Shown here: piece by piece, positions 41,569 through 49,562 of the stretch
Layout: the number at the start of each line of letters is the position of its first letter
Position numbering within the stretch: position 1 is the stretch's first letter
From: Nocardioides sp. JS614
Lineage (GTDB): Bacteria; Actinomycetota; Actinomycetes; Propionibacteriales; Nocardioidaceae
Length of the DNA: 64,000 nucleotides
Direction of reading: 5' to 3'
NCBI RefSeq assembly: GCF_000015265.1
Contig: NC_008699.1
Span: forward strand, 4,464,001 to 4,528,000
The notes under the pieces: generated by a model
Seen by the model: the letters and a program-made list of their open reading frames with translations, nothing else
Told to the model about the DNA's origin: nothing
The model's database searches: none
Translations under genes and position numbers: made by a program

Positions 41569-42642
41569 GTGGGCAGACGTCGCGCGATCGTGACGGTCGC
41601 CGTGGTCGCGGCGCTCGCGGTCCTGGCCGGCGCCGCGGTGGTCGGCGTCCGGTGGTGGCGCGATGGGCAGCGCAGCGAGCTGGAGCGGGCGGCGTCGTAC
41701 GCCCCCGGAGACGCGCAGCGGCTCTCCTGGACCGACTGGGCCGCGGTCCGCGCGGACGTGGGCGCCCGGCTCGACGAGTCGTCGTCCGGCGAGCAGGTCC
41801 GGGACTTCCTGGACCGCGGCTACGAGCGGGACCTGACCTCGACCTCGGCGCTGGTGCAGTCGGCGCCGGTGCTGCAGGCGCGCTTCGGGTTCTCCCCCGG
41901 CACCGCCGACTGGGAGCTGTTCGCGCAGTCCGAGGCGGGCGCGGTGGTGATCCTCCGGATGCCCGACGACACCGACTTCGCCGACCTGGCGGACCGGCTC
42001 GAGGGAGCCGGCTTCACCCGCCCGGCCGCGGGCGCCGAGGACGGCCAGGTCTGGCTCGGCGGCGACCAGCTGCTGCCGACGCTCGGGGCGGACCTCACCC
42101 CGGAGCTGCAGTTCGTGGCGCTCGACGCCGGGCGGCACCTCGTGCTCACCAGCGACACCGCCGACTACCTCGAGCAGGCGGTCGCGGGTCTGGGCGAGGG
42201 CGACCTGCCCGAGGGCGTCGACGACGTCCTGGCCGCGTCGGGGGACCCGCTGTCCGCAGCGGTATACGACGGCCCGTACGCCTGCGGGGCGCTCGCGATG
42301 GGCCAGGCCGATGCCTCCGACCAGGCGCAGGCCGACCAGCTGCTCCGGGAGGCCGGCGACGTCGACCCGCTCACCGGCTTCGCGATGTCGGTGCAGCCCG
42401 ACGGTCGGGTCCGGGTCGCGATGGGCTTCGAGACCGACGACCAGGCGCGGCGCAACGCCGACAGCCGCTCCGCCCTGGCCGACGGACCGGCGCCGGGCCA
42501 GGGCGGGGACTTCGCCGACCGCTTCTCGCTCGACTCCGCCACCGCCCGGGGCCGGGTGGTCCGTCTCGACCTCACCCCCCGCCGGGGCGCCTACGTGCTC
42601 TCCGACCTCTCCACCGGCCCGGTGCTGTTCGCCACCTGCTGA
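41569..42642 (+). CDS. Membrane-anchored hypothetical protein
   Basis: The 357-residue protein has one N-terminal membrane helix (about 6-27) and an extracytoplasmic domain in two halves rich in Asp/Ala, with two cysteines near 240 and 357. It resembles uncharacterised actinobacterial anchored proteins with a SWTDWAAVRAD opening; no function is known. GTG at 41569 follows an AGGAGA site and is divergent from the Nudix gene by 42 bases. Confidence 0.65.
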   Translation: MGRRRAIVTVAVVAALAVLAGAAVVGVRWWRDGQRSELERAASYAPGDAQRLSWTDWAAVRADVGARLDESSSGEQVRDFLDRGYERDLTSTSALVQSAPVLQARFGFSPGTADWELFAQSEAGAVVILRMPDDTDFADLADRLEGAGFTRPAAGAEDGQVWLGGDQLLPTLGADLTPELQFVALDAGRHLVLTSDTADYLEQAVAGLGEGDLPEGVDDVLAASGDPLSAAVYDGPYACGALAMGQADASDQAQADQLLREAGDVDPLTGFAMSVQPDGRVRVAMGFETDDQARRNADSRSALADGPAPGQGGDFADRFSLDSATARGRVVRLDLTPRRGAYVLSDLSTGPVLFATC

Positions 42643-42664
42643 CGGCGCTTGTCGAGTTCTTTGG

Positions 42665-42727
42665 GGTGGTCCCTGACGTTTGTGCGGTGGATTGGCTGGC
42701 GGGACCGCGCAATCGTCAGGGACTACC
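42665..42727. repeat. Palindromic element P3
   Basis: The 63-bp copy runs GGTGGTCCCTGACGTTTGTG to CGCAATCGTCAGGGACTACC with a less perfect centre. It lies just before the AbiEi-like gene, whose other end is marked by P4. Confidence 0.8.
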
Positions 42728-42779
42728 GGGCTGTGGAGGAACGGAAGGGGGTTGCCCACGGAGGGGAATGGTCCGGGGC

Positions 42780-43820
42780 ATGGATCTCTCTGGCGTCAGT
42801 CGCGATGTGGTCCTGCCGATGCGGATCGACCGAGCCGGGCAGGGCGGGCCGACCCCGGGCGCGGTCAGGGGGCCACACTGGCGGTGCTCGAGCCGCGGGT
42901 TGTACGTGCCGGCGCACGTCGACGCGACGCGGGTCGATCAGCGGACCGTCGAGGCGGCCGCCGTACTCCCCGATGAGTGGGGTGCCGTCACCGGGTGGGC
43001 AGGACTCTCCTGGCTCGAGTCGGTGTGGTTCGACGGCACGCCGTGGGGTGGCGGACCGGTGCGGCCGGTGACCCTCGCGGTCGGCGGCAACCGCGCGATC
43101 CGACCGCAACCAGGCATCGCGACCAGCGAGGAGCGCCTCCTGGACACCGACATGATCCTGGTCGACGGAGTGCGGGTCACGACCGCGGTGCGATCCGTCT
43201 GCTTCGAGATGCGCTACGCCCGCAGCCTCCGCGACGCCGTCATCACGCTGGACCTGGCGTGCTTCAACGACGCCGTCTCGCTCGACGAGGTGGCGGCGTA
43301 CGCGGCGACCCTCCCCGGATGGACCGGCATCCCGCGCTGCCGCGGGGCGATCCCGCTCGCCCGGGAGAACTGCTGGTCGCCGCAAGAGGCGGGGATGCGG
43401 ATGTGCTGGGAGCTCGATGCGGGGATGCCGGCGCCGTTGTGCAACGTGCCGGTCTTCGGACCGGACGGGAAGCTGCTCGGCACCCCCGACCTGCTCGACC
43501 CGGTCGCGGGGGTGGTCGGGGAGTACGACAGTGCGCTGCACCTGACCGGGCAGCACCGGTCCCGCGACGAGCGGCGCGAGCACCTGTTCCGCTCCCATGG
43601 CCTGGAGTACGTCACCATGCTCACCGGAGACGTCGCAGACCCGACGCACTTCATGCGGCGCCTGCTCGCCGCCTACGACCGGGCCGCGGACATCCCCGTC
43701 TCACGCCGCCGGTGGACGATCGAGCGCCCGCACTGGTGGCGCGACACCACGACGGTCGAGGCTCGCCGGGCTCTGGACGCCGACGCCCGCCGCCGGCTCC
43801 TGGCGCACCGAGCAGCCTGA
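42780..43820 (+). CDS. AbiEi/PD-(D/E)XK-like orphan protein
   Basis: The 346-residue protein has an N-terminal segment like AbiEi antitoxins (CSSRGLYVPAHVD, then TGWAGLSWLE) and a C-terminal nuclease-like core TPDLLDPVAGVVGEYDSALH followed by RSRDERREHLF. The start could be ATG at 42768 or 42780. No toxin gene is adjacent. It is bracketed by palindromes P3 and P4, so gene plus repeats may have moved or been duplicated as a unit. It is distantly like the protein at 30242-31204. Confidence 0.65.
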   Translation: MDLSGVSRDVVLPMRIDRAGQGGPTPGAVRGPHWRCSSRGLYVPAHVDATRVDQRTVEAAAVLPDEWGAVTGWAGLSWLESVWFDGTPWGGGPVRPVTLAVGGNRAIRPQPGIATSEERLLDTDMILVDGVRVTTAVRSVCFEMRYARSLRDAVITLDLACFNDAVSLDEVAAYAATLPGWTGIPRCRGAIPLARENCWSPQEAGMRMCWELDAGMPAPLCNVPVFGPDGKLLGTPDLLDPVAGVVGEYDSALHLTGQHRSRDERREHLFRSHGLEYVTMLTGDVADPTHFMRRLLAAYDRAADIPVSRRRWTIERPHWWRDTTTVEARRALDADARRRLLAHRAA

Positions 43821-43835
43821 GCTCGTCTGCGCGGA

Positions 43836-43900
43836 CGATAGTCCCTGACGATTGTGCGGTGATTTCGCGCTGGAGACCGCGTAATCGTCAGGGACTATCG
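43836..43900. repeat. Palindromic element P4
   Basis: The 65-bp copy has arms CGATAGTCCCTGACGATTGT / GTAATCGTCAGGGACTATCG. It lies between the convergent AbiEi-like and csoR genes and may act as a terminator for both. Confidence 0.85.
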
Positions 43901-43905
43901 TCGAT

Positions 43906-44238
43906 CTAGGAGCGGACCAGGCGAGAGACGGCGTCGAGCACCTCGGTGATCTTCTCCTGGGCGGCGGCATCGTCCTCGGAGCGGGCGGCGTCGAGGACGC
44001 AGTGGGACATGTGCTCCTCGAGCAGGCCGAGGGAGACGGCCTGGAGGGCCTTGGTCATCGCGGAGACCTGGGTGAGGATGTCGATGCAGTACTTCTCGTC
44101 CTCGACCATCCGCTGCAGCCCGCGCGCCTGCCCCTCGATGCGGCGCAGCCGCTTGAGGTAGTCGTCCTTGCGGTGGATGTAGCCGTGCTGGTGCTCCACG
44201 CCGCAGTGTGTCCCGACCTCTGCCCCGTGCTCTGTCAT
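43906..44238 (-). CDS. csoR: CsoR-family copper-sensing repressor
   Basis: The 110-residue four-helix DNA-binding protein of the CsoR/RcnR family keeps the copper ligands: Cys in DEKYCIDIL and the HxxxC pair in EEHMSHC. The conserved RRIEGQARGLQRM helix contacts DNA. A His-rich N-terminus (HCGVEHQHGYIH) is extra. A GC-flanked palindrome 10-26 bases upstream suggests autoregulation. No copper exporter is next to it in the window. Confidence 0.92.
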   Translation of the reverse strand: MTEHGAEVGTHCGVEHQHGYIHRKDDYLKRLRRIEGQARGLQRMVEDEKYCIDILTQVSAMTKALQAVSLGLLEEHMSHCVLDAARSEDDAAAQEKITEVLDAVSRLVRS

Positions 44239-44247
44239 GCCCAGAGC

Positions 44248-44264
44248 ATACCCGGGAGGGGTAT
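44248..44264. promoter_or_regulatory. Probable CsoR operator
   Basis: ATACCCGGGAGGGGTAT is a near-perfect inverted repeat with TACCC/GGGTA arms, as in known CsoR sites, placed just before the csoR start. Confidence 0.65.
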
Positions 44265-44294
44265 CTGGTGCGGAAGTCGGCGCGCGGCCGGGCG

Positions 44295-44480
44295 TCAGGC
44301 CTCGTGCCGCGGCTCCGGCACCACGCCCAAGATCTGGTCGATCTCGTCCGCCGACAGGTGATCATCGGACTCGCTGGCCGCGATGATCAGGTTGGTGGTG
44401 AGCTCGACCTCGCCCAAGAGGTCGGAGTCCTCGAGGGTCACGTCGAACTGGTCGTGCACCTCATCACTCCTCATACGCAT
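44295..44480 (-). CDS. Small acidic hypothetical protein
   Basis: The 61-residue product is very acidic and helical (DLLGEVELTTNLIIAASESD, then HLSADEIDQILGV). Small proteins of this look occur widely in actinobacteria but have no assigned function that I can name. ATG at 44480 has a GGGAGGAG site; ATG at 44474 is possible. It is upstream of csoR on the same strand. Confidence 0.6.
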   Translation of the reverse strand: MRMRSDEVHDQFDVTLEDSDLLGEVELTTNLIIAASESDDHLSADEIDQILGVVPEPRHEA

Positions 44481-44595
44481 TGCCGGGGTCCCTCCTCCCG
44501 GCAAGCGTGCCCGACTGCCGCGGTCGCCAAACGCTCACCGGCAAATCTGACCCGACCGGGCTATCCGGGACCCCCCAGACGGTGGCCGAGATGGT

Positions 44596-44629
44596 GAGGA
44601 GGCCCCACCCGTGCGGGTGGGGCCTCCTC
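44596..44629. terminator. Strong hairpin terminator after cspA
   Basis: A perfect 15-bp stem (GAGGAGGCCCCACCC) around GTGC lies 42 bases past the cspA stop. Confidence 0.85.
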
Positions 44630-44670
44630 GAAGACTGCTCGGACCCGGGGTCCGAGATCTCCTGCGTGAA

Positions 44671-44874
44671 TCAGATCGGGCGAACGTTCTCCGCCTGCGG
44701 GCCCTTCGGGCCCTGGGTGACGTCGAACTCGACCTTCTGGTTCTCGTCCAGGGACTTGTAACCCTGGGTCTGGATCGCCGAGTAGTGCACGAAGACGTCG
44801 TCGCCGCCGTCCTCCTGCGCGATGAAGCCGAAGCCCTTCTCCGCGTTGAACCACTTAACAGTGCCCTGAGCCAT
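44671..44874 (-). CDS. cspA: Cold-shock protein
   Basis: This 67-residue OB-fold RNA chaperone has RNP1 KGFGFI and RNP2 VFVHYSAI. The start GTVKWFNAEKGFGFIAQEDG is typical of actinobacterial CspA. The upstream 44875-45147 interval (273 bases) has no convincing gene and probably contains a long 5' leader, which in this family helps control expression by temperature. Confidence 0.96.
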   Translation of the reverse strand: MAQGTVKWFNAEKGFGFIAQEDGGDDVFVHYSAIQTQGYKSLDENQKVEFDVTQGPKGPQAENVRPI

Positions 44875-45147
44875 GTGCTCGATACTCCTTAGTCGGGGCG
44901 AGAACCGTCACTTCGACGGTCCGCACCAGATGCGGTGACACCGTCGCTCCGACTTACGTGAGTGGCAGGCCCACGGAAGAAGAAACGCCGTTGGATCACA
45001 AACTCCGCGGGCGTCAGACCTGCTGGAACTTGCACCTGTTGCACTGCACAGGCTACCAATCCCAGGCCCCACGCCAACTCCCTGAGGCCGGAAATCTCAC
45101 GGGCCGTGGTGAAGGTTCCGCGACCGAGGCGTGACGGGCCGGGAACA

Positions 45148-45482
45148 TCAGCCCTCGACGGTACGTCGGACAGGCTCCGCGGCGTGCTCCCCGGGGCCCC
45201 GGGCCGGCCTCGTTCCGGGGCTGGGCGGGCGCTCCACCGCGGGCAGGGCGACCACGAACCGGGCTCCCCCCGCGGGGGGTCTTGAAGCGGACCTCCCGGC
45301 CGTGCGCCTCGCCCAGGACGTCCTCCGGCTCGGTGAGCTCGGCGAGCTGCAGCACCCGTTCGGCCTGCCGCGTCGCGGAAACCAGCAGCGGCCGGTACGC
45401 CGGCGGCAGCGACCCGTCGTCCTGGAGGATCTCGATCGACCCGACGACCGGCGGCGCGCCGGCGAAGCGGTCAGGCCTCCAG
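45148..45482 (-). pseudogene. Frameshifted coding remnant
   Basis: The minus strand reads with strong actinobacterial codon bias: DRFAGAPPVVGSIEILQDDG, then RQAERVLQLAELTEPEDVLG and REVRFKTPRGG. It then needs a one-base shift at the six-base C run 45266-45271 to continue ARFVVALPAVERPP to a TGA at 45148. No start codon is evident before it meets the end of the amidohydrolase gene. The GGARFVVALP ending resembles the end of a histidine-kinase ATPase domain. It could be a decayed gene or a base-call error. Confidence 0.4.
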
Positions 45483-46586
45483 GTCCACGATCGCGATCAC
45501 CGGCCCACCCCCGGACGGCCCCTGGTGCACCGCGGCGACCGACACGAAGTTCATCGGGTCCCCGGAGACCGCGGCGACCACGCCGCCCACGCAGGCCTTG
45601 ATCTGCCGGTGCCAGGCGACGTCGGAGTCGTCGAGCATGATGTTACGCCGGCCGCGGACCCGCCCGGTCGGATCGGCCTCGCACTTGAGGAACAGGTTCA
45701 CCAGCCGGCCCTTGATGTGCCGCGGGTGGATGCAGTCCACGGGCATGTCGTCCAGGCCCGCGTCCCGGATCGCCGCCCAGACCCCGTCCATGTCCAGGGC
45801 GTCCTTCATGATGCTGTGGCCGACGCGGAACCGGCCGCCCACGCCGCGGGCGTTGCCGACGACGACGATCTGCGCCTGGTCGAGCTCGACGCCCGAGGAG
45901 CAGGAGGCGACCGAGGAGTAGAGGGAGAGGTCGTGGAAGATCTGCTCCGCGGTGGGCATCTCGATCTCGCCGAGCGCCACCGCGATGCCCAGGGCCGTGG
46001 TCGCGTTGGAGACGTCCATCGACTCCAGCGTGTTGTGGGTGTAGACGGTCTCGCCGCGCCGTTCGGCGTCGTTGATCGTGTCCTGCACCAGCAGCGGCGT
46101 CTTGGTCTGGACGTAGTGCACGTCGGCCGGGTCGGTGATCCCGGCGCGCTCCATCGCGACCCGGACGCCCGCCGCGACCTTCTCGACCATGGCCGGGCGG
46201 CCGATGTCCTCCGGGAGCAGCACCTCGCTCATCGCGTAGCCGACGGTCACCCGCGGCTCGTCGGTCGGCAGGTACCGGCCCTCCGGCGCGTAGGCGAAGA
46301 TCGTCGCGTGCGGGCTGATCACGCCGTCGGTGCCGCCGGACCACACGAGCGGGACCTGGGCGACCTCCTCCTTGCTGCGGGTGCCCTTCTCCTCCAGCAC
46401 CGCCCGGTAGGCGTGGGTCGAGATGATCCGGGTGTAGTCGTTCACCCCGCCGTTGCCCTCGGTCTTGCCGACGACGGCGATCACGTCGTCGGCCGAGAAC
46501 ACGCCGGCGTCGATCAGGTCGGCCAGGCCGGCCGCGTCGCTGACGTGCTCGATCGGGACCTTGCGTACCTCGATCGGACGGGTCAT
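45471..46586 (-). CDS. Ring-opening amidohydrolase (barbiturase / cyanuric acid hydrolase family)
   Basis: This 371-residue enzyme of the AtzD/TrzD/Bar family hydrolyses the amide bond of cyclic imides such as barbiturate or cyanurate, using Ser-Lys pairs from three homologous units. Visible signatures are VVGKTEGNGGVNDYTR, SVASCSSGVEL, GVGGRFRVGHS and VHQGPSGGGPV. Its ATG overlaps the stop of the molybdenum subunit gene (ATGA), so the two are made together. The coupling to a xanthine-dehydrogenase-type enzyme favours barbiturase: uracil oxidised to barbiturate, then opened to ureidomalonate, as in Rhodococcus. The specificity is inference. Confidence 0.85.
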   Translation of the reverse strand: MTRPIEVRKVPIEHVSDAAGLADLIDAGVFSADDVIAVVGKTEGNGGVNDYTRIISTHAYRAVLEEKGTRSKEEVAQVPLVWSGGTDGVISPHATIFAYAPEGRYLPTDEPRVTVGYAMSEVLLPEDIGRPAMVEKVAAGVRVAMERAGITDPADVHYVQTKTPLLVQDTINDAERRGETVYTHNTLESMDVSNATTALGIAVALGEIEMPTAEQIFHDLSLYSSVASCSSGVELDQAQIVVVGNARGVGGRFRVGHSIMKDALDMDGVWAAIRDAGLDDMPVDCIHPRHIKGRLVNLFLKCEADPTGRVRGRRNIMLDDSDVAWHRQIKACVGGVVAAVSGDPMNFVSVAAVHQGPSGGGPVIAIVDLEA

Positions 46587-49066
46587 GGCAGTGCTACCTC
46601 CGGGGTGTGGGTGGGGCCGGTGTCCGCGACGGGTACGGCGGGGTGCGCCGTCCCGTTCGTGCCGGGCAGGTCCGAGCGGCAGGAGCCGACCGGCGTCTCG
46701 GTGATCCAGTTGTCGATGGGCTCGTGGCGCTGCAGCGCCCGCCACACGTCCTCGAAGCGCATCGGCATGTGCAGCAGCTCGGCGCCGGTGGCGTGCTGGA
46801 TGGCGTTGCCGATGGCGGGGGCGACCGAGATCATCGGGTGCTCCCCCACCCCGCGGGCGCCGAACGGGCCGTCGAGCTGGGCGGTCTCGACGACCGCGCT
46901 GTCGATGCGGGCCGGGATGTCCCGGGCGGTCGGGATCTTGTTGTCGGTGAACGACGGGTTCAGCAGGCGGCCCTGCTGGTCGTAGATGTAGCCCTCACAC
47001 AGCGCCGTGCCCAGGCCCTGCACCATCCCGCCGATCGCCTGCCCGCGGACCAGCCCCGGGTTGACGACCCGGCCCACGTCGTACGCCGAGGAGATGGCCA
47101 GCACGTCGAACTCGCCGGTCTCGGGGTCGACGTCGACGACCACGCCGTGCGCGCCGTACGTCCAGTCGAGCGCCGGCAGGCCCTGCCCGGTCTCCTTGTC
47201 GAGGTTGGTCAGGCCCTGGGCGATGTAGCGCCCGACCCCGACCAGCGGCCCGCCGATGCCGTTGCCGTTCGGGAAGGCGTAGCCGACCGAGAGCTCGGCG
47301 AAGGTGACCGACTCCTCGGGCCGGTGCTTGACGAAGACCCGGTCGGCGTCGTGGTCGAGGTCGGCGACGTTGGCGCGCAGCACCTGGCCGGCGACCTCGT
47401 AGGCCTGCCGGAGCAGGTCGTCGCAGGCCAGCAGGCAGGCGTTGCCGGAGAGGATCAGGCCCTTGGAGGCCACCGTCTGCCAGTCGTAGGGGTCCTTGTC
47501 GGTGTCCCGCTCGACCGCGACCTTGACCCGCTCGACCGGGAACCGGAGCCGCTCCGCGACGATCTGCGCGAGGGCGGTGTTGCAGCCCTGCCCGATCTCC
47601 ATCAACGCGATGTTGACCACCACGCTGGCGTCGGAGTTCATCTTCACCACTGCGGCCGTCGCGGTGAACGACGGCATCGCCGGTGCCTTGTGCAGCGTGG
47701 CGACGCCCTTGCCGATCCGGCGACCGGTGCTGCGCTCGTGCGCGGCCTCCTCCGGCGTGAGCCGGCCGTAGTCGATCGCCTCGGCGACCGCGTCGAGGCA
47801 GGCCCGCGGGTCACCGGTGTGCTCGGTGATCCGCTCGCCGGTCATCGTCAGCGAGCCCGGCCGGAGCAGGTTCCGGCGCCGGAACTCCAGGGGGTCCATG
47901 CCGATCGCCTGGGCGACCAGCTCCATGTGCCGCTCGAGGCCCCAGAAGAACTCCACGTGCCCGAAGCCCCGGTACGCCGTGCCGTACGGCTTGTTCGTGT
48001 AGATCGCGTAGGAGTCGACCGCCGCGTTCGGGATCTCGTAGGGGCCGCCCGCGGAGTAGCCCGACGCGCGGGTCACGTTGACGGCGTAGTCGGCGTACGC
48101 GCCCGCATCCCAGTACATCGTCATCTGCTGGGCGGTGATGGTGCCGTCGGAGCGGACGCCGGTCCGGATCCGGTAGGTGAGCGCGCTGCGGCACGGGAGC
48201 AGGCTGAACTCCTCCTCGCGGGTCGCCTGCAGCCGCACCGGGCGGCCGCCGGCCTTGCGGGACAGGCAGGCCACCAGCGGCTCGAGGTGGATGCCGGCCT
48301 TGCCGCCGAAGCCGCCGCCGACGTGCGGGACGACCACCCGGACCTGGTTGAGCGGCAGCCGCATCGCGGTGCAGAACAGGTTGCGCACGGTGAACGGCGA
48401 CTGGGCGCTGGTCCAGATCGTGACCTGGTCGCCGGCCTTCCACTGCACGACCGCGACGTGGGTCTCCAGCGGCACGTGCTGGACGGAGGGGTTGGTGTAC
48501 TCGCGCTCGACGACCCACTCCGCCTCGGCGAAGCCCCGGTCGAGGTCGCCCTTGCGGACCTTCTGGACGTGGGCGACGTTCGTGCCGGGCTGCGGGCTGA
48601 ACGCGGCCTCGACGTACGCATAGCTGCCGAGGTCGGGGTGCACCAGCGGCGCCCCGTCCCGGATCGCCTCCATCGGGTCGAGCACCGGGGTGAGCACGTC
48701 GTACTCGACCTCGATCAGGTCGACCGCCGCGCTCGCGATCTCCGGGGTCTCCGCGGCGACCGCGGCGACCGCCTCGCCGAAGTGGCGGACCACGTCCTTG
48801 GCGAGGATGTCCTTGTCGACGACGTACAGCCCGATCTTGTAGTCGAGCTCGTGGCCGGTGAGGACGGCGTGGACGCCCGGGAGCGCCTCGGCTCGTGCGG
48901 TGTCGACGCGCAGGATCCGGGCGCGGGCGTGCGGGCTGTGCTTGACCTTCGCGTGCAGCATGCCCGGCAGCAGCAGGTCGCCGGTGTAGAGCGCGTCGCC
49001 GGTCAGCTTCTCGACCGTCTCCACGCGGGGGACATCGGTGCCGACGGTGCGCAGCTGGTCAGACAT
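46583..49066 (-). CDS. Molybdenum hydroxylase, molybdopterin-binding subunit
   Basis: This 827-residue large subunit belongs to the xanthine dehydrogenase family. It has the GGGFGGK cofactor loop, the YRGFGHVEFFWGLERHME substrate-side segment and the catalytic Glu in GARGVGEHPM. These enzymes hydroxylate a ring carbon using water. Its start overlaps the Fe-S subunit stop by 8 bases, and its stop overlaps the amidohydrolase start. Uracil/thymine or a related heterocycle is the probable substrate given the barbiturase-type neighbour. Confidence 0.93.
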   Translation of the reverse strand: MSDQLRTVGTDVPRVETVEKLTGDALYTGDLLLPGMLHAKVKHSPHARARILRVDTARAEALPGVHAVLTGHELDYKIGLYVVDKDILAKDVVRHFGEAVAAVAAETPEIASAAVDLIEVEYDVLTPVLDPMEAIRDGAPLVHPDLGSYAYVEAAFSPQPGTNVAHVQKVRKGDLDRGFAEAEWVVEREYTNPSVQHVPLETHVAVVQWKAGDQVTIWTSAQSPFTVRNLFCTAMRLPLNQVRVVVPHVGGGFGGKAGIHLEPLVACLSRKAGGRPVRLQATREEEFSLLPCRSALTYRIRTGVRSDGTITAQQMTMYWDAGAYADYAVNVTRASGYSAGGPYEIPNAAVDSYAIYTNKPYGTAYRGFGHVEFFWGLERHMELVAQAIGMDPLEFRRRNLLRPGSLTMTGERITEHTGDPRACLDAVAEAIDYGRLTPEEAAHERSTGRRIGKGVATLHKAPAMPSFTATAAVVKMNSDASVVVNIALMEIGQGCNTALAQIVAERLRFPVERVKVAVERDTDKDPYDWQTVASKGLILSGNACLLACDDLLRQAYEVAGQVLRANVADLDHDADRVFVKHRPEESVTFAELSVGYAFPNGNGIGGPLVGVGRYIAQGLTNLDKETGQGLPALDWTYGAHGVVVDVDPETGEFDVLAISSAYDVGRVVNPGLVRGQAIGGMVQGLGTALCEGYIYDQQGRLLNPSFTDNKIPTARDIPARIDSAVVETAQLDGPFGARGVGEHPMISVAPAIGNAIQHATGAELLHMPMRFEDVWRALQRHEPIDNWITETPVGSCRSDLPGTNGTAHPAVPVADTGPTHTPEVALP

Positions 49067-49562
49067 GGCGCAGTCCCCCCGTCACGGGCTGGTTGGTCGG
49101 GTCGTCGAGCTGACCGGAGGCGTCCAGGACCGCCTCGACGATCTGCTCGTAGCCGGTGCAGCGGCAGAAGTTGCCCTCGATGCCCTCCTTGATCTCCTCG
49201 ACCGTGGGCCTGGGGTTGCGCTGCAGCAGGTCGCGGACCGACAGCACCATGCCGCCGGTGCAGAACCCGCACTGGACGGCGTGGTGGCGGGCGAACGCCG
49301 CCTGGATGGTCGAGAGCCGGCCCTGGTCCGCCTCGCCCTCGATGGTCCGGATGCTGCCGCCGTCCGCCTCGACGGCCAGGACCAGGCAGGAGTTCACGGT
49401 CCGCCCGTCGAGCTCGACGGTGCAGGCGCCGCACTCGCCGGCGCCGCAGCCCTCCTTGGTCCCGGTCAGGCCGAGCCCGTCGCGCAGGAAGCGCAGCAGC
49501 GTCCAGTGCTCCTCGACCTCGCGCTCGAAGAGATGTCCGTTGACGGTCACCGAGATCAGCAT
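49059..49562 (-). CDS. Molybdenum hydroxylase, 2Fe-2S subunit
   Basis: The 167-residue small subunit has two [2Fe-2S] clusters: the plant-type motif EGCGAGECGACTV with a later NSC, and the second domain CGFCTGGM with NFCRCTGY. It passes electrons from the Mo site to FAD. The start ATG at 49562 overlaps the FAD-subunit stop as TGATG. Confidence 0.96.
   Translation of the reverse strand: MLISVTVNGHLFEREVEEHWTLLRFLRDGLGLTGTKEGCGAGECGACTVELDGRTVNSCLVLAVEADGGSIRTIEGEADQGRLSTIQAAFARHHAVQCGFCTGGMVLSVRDLLQRNPRPTVEEIKEGIEGNFCRCTGYEQIVEAVLDASGQLDDPTNQPVTGGLRHV

Noticed and set aside
44889..45077. 62-codon minus-strand frame upstream of cspA (VQVPAGLTPAEFVIQRR region)
   Set aside because: Weak codon bias and no recognisable domain; the position fits the long 5' leader of the cold-shock gene better.
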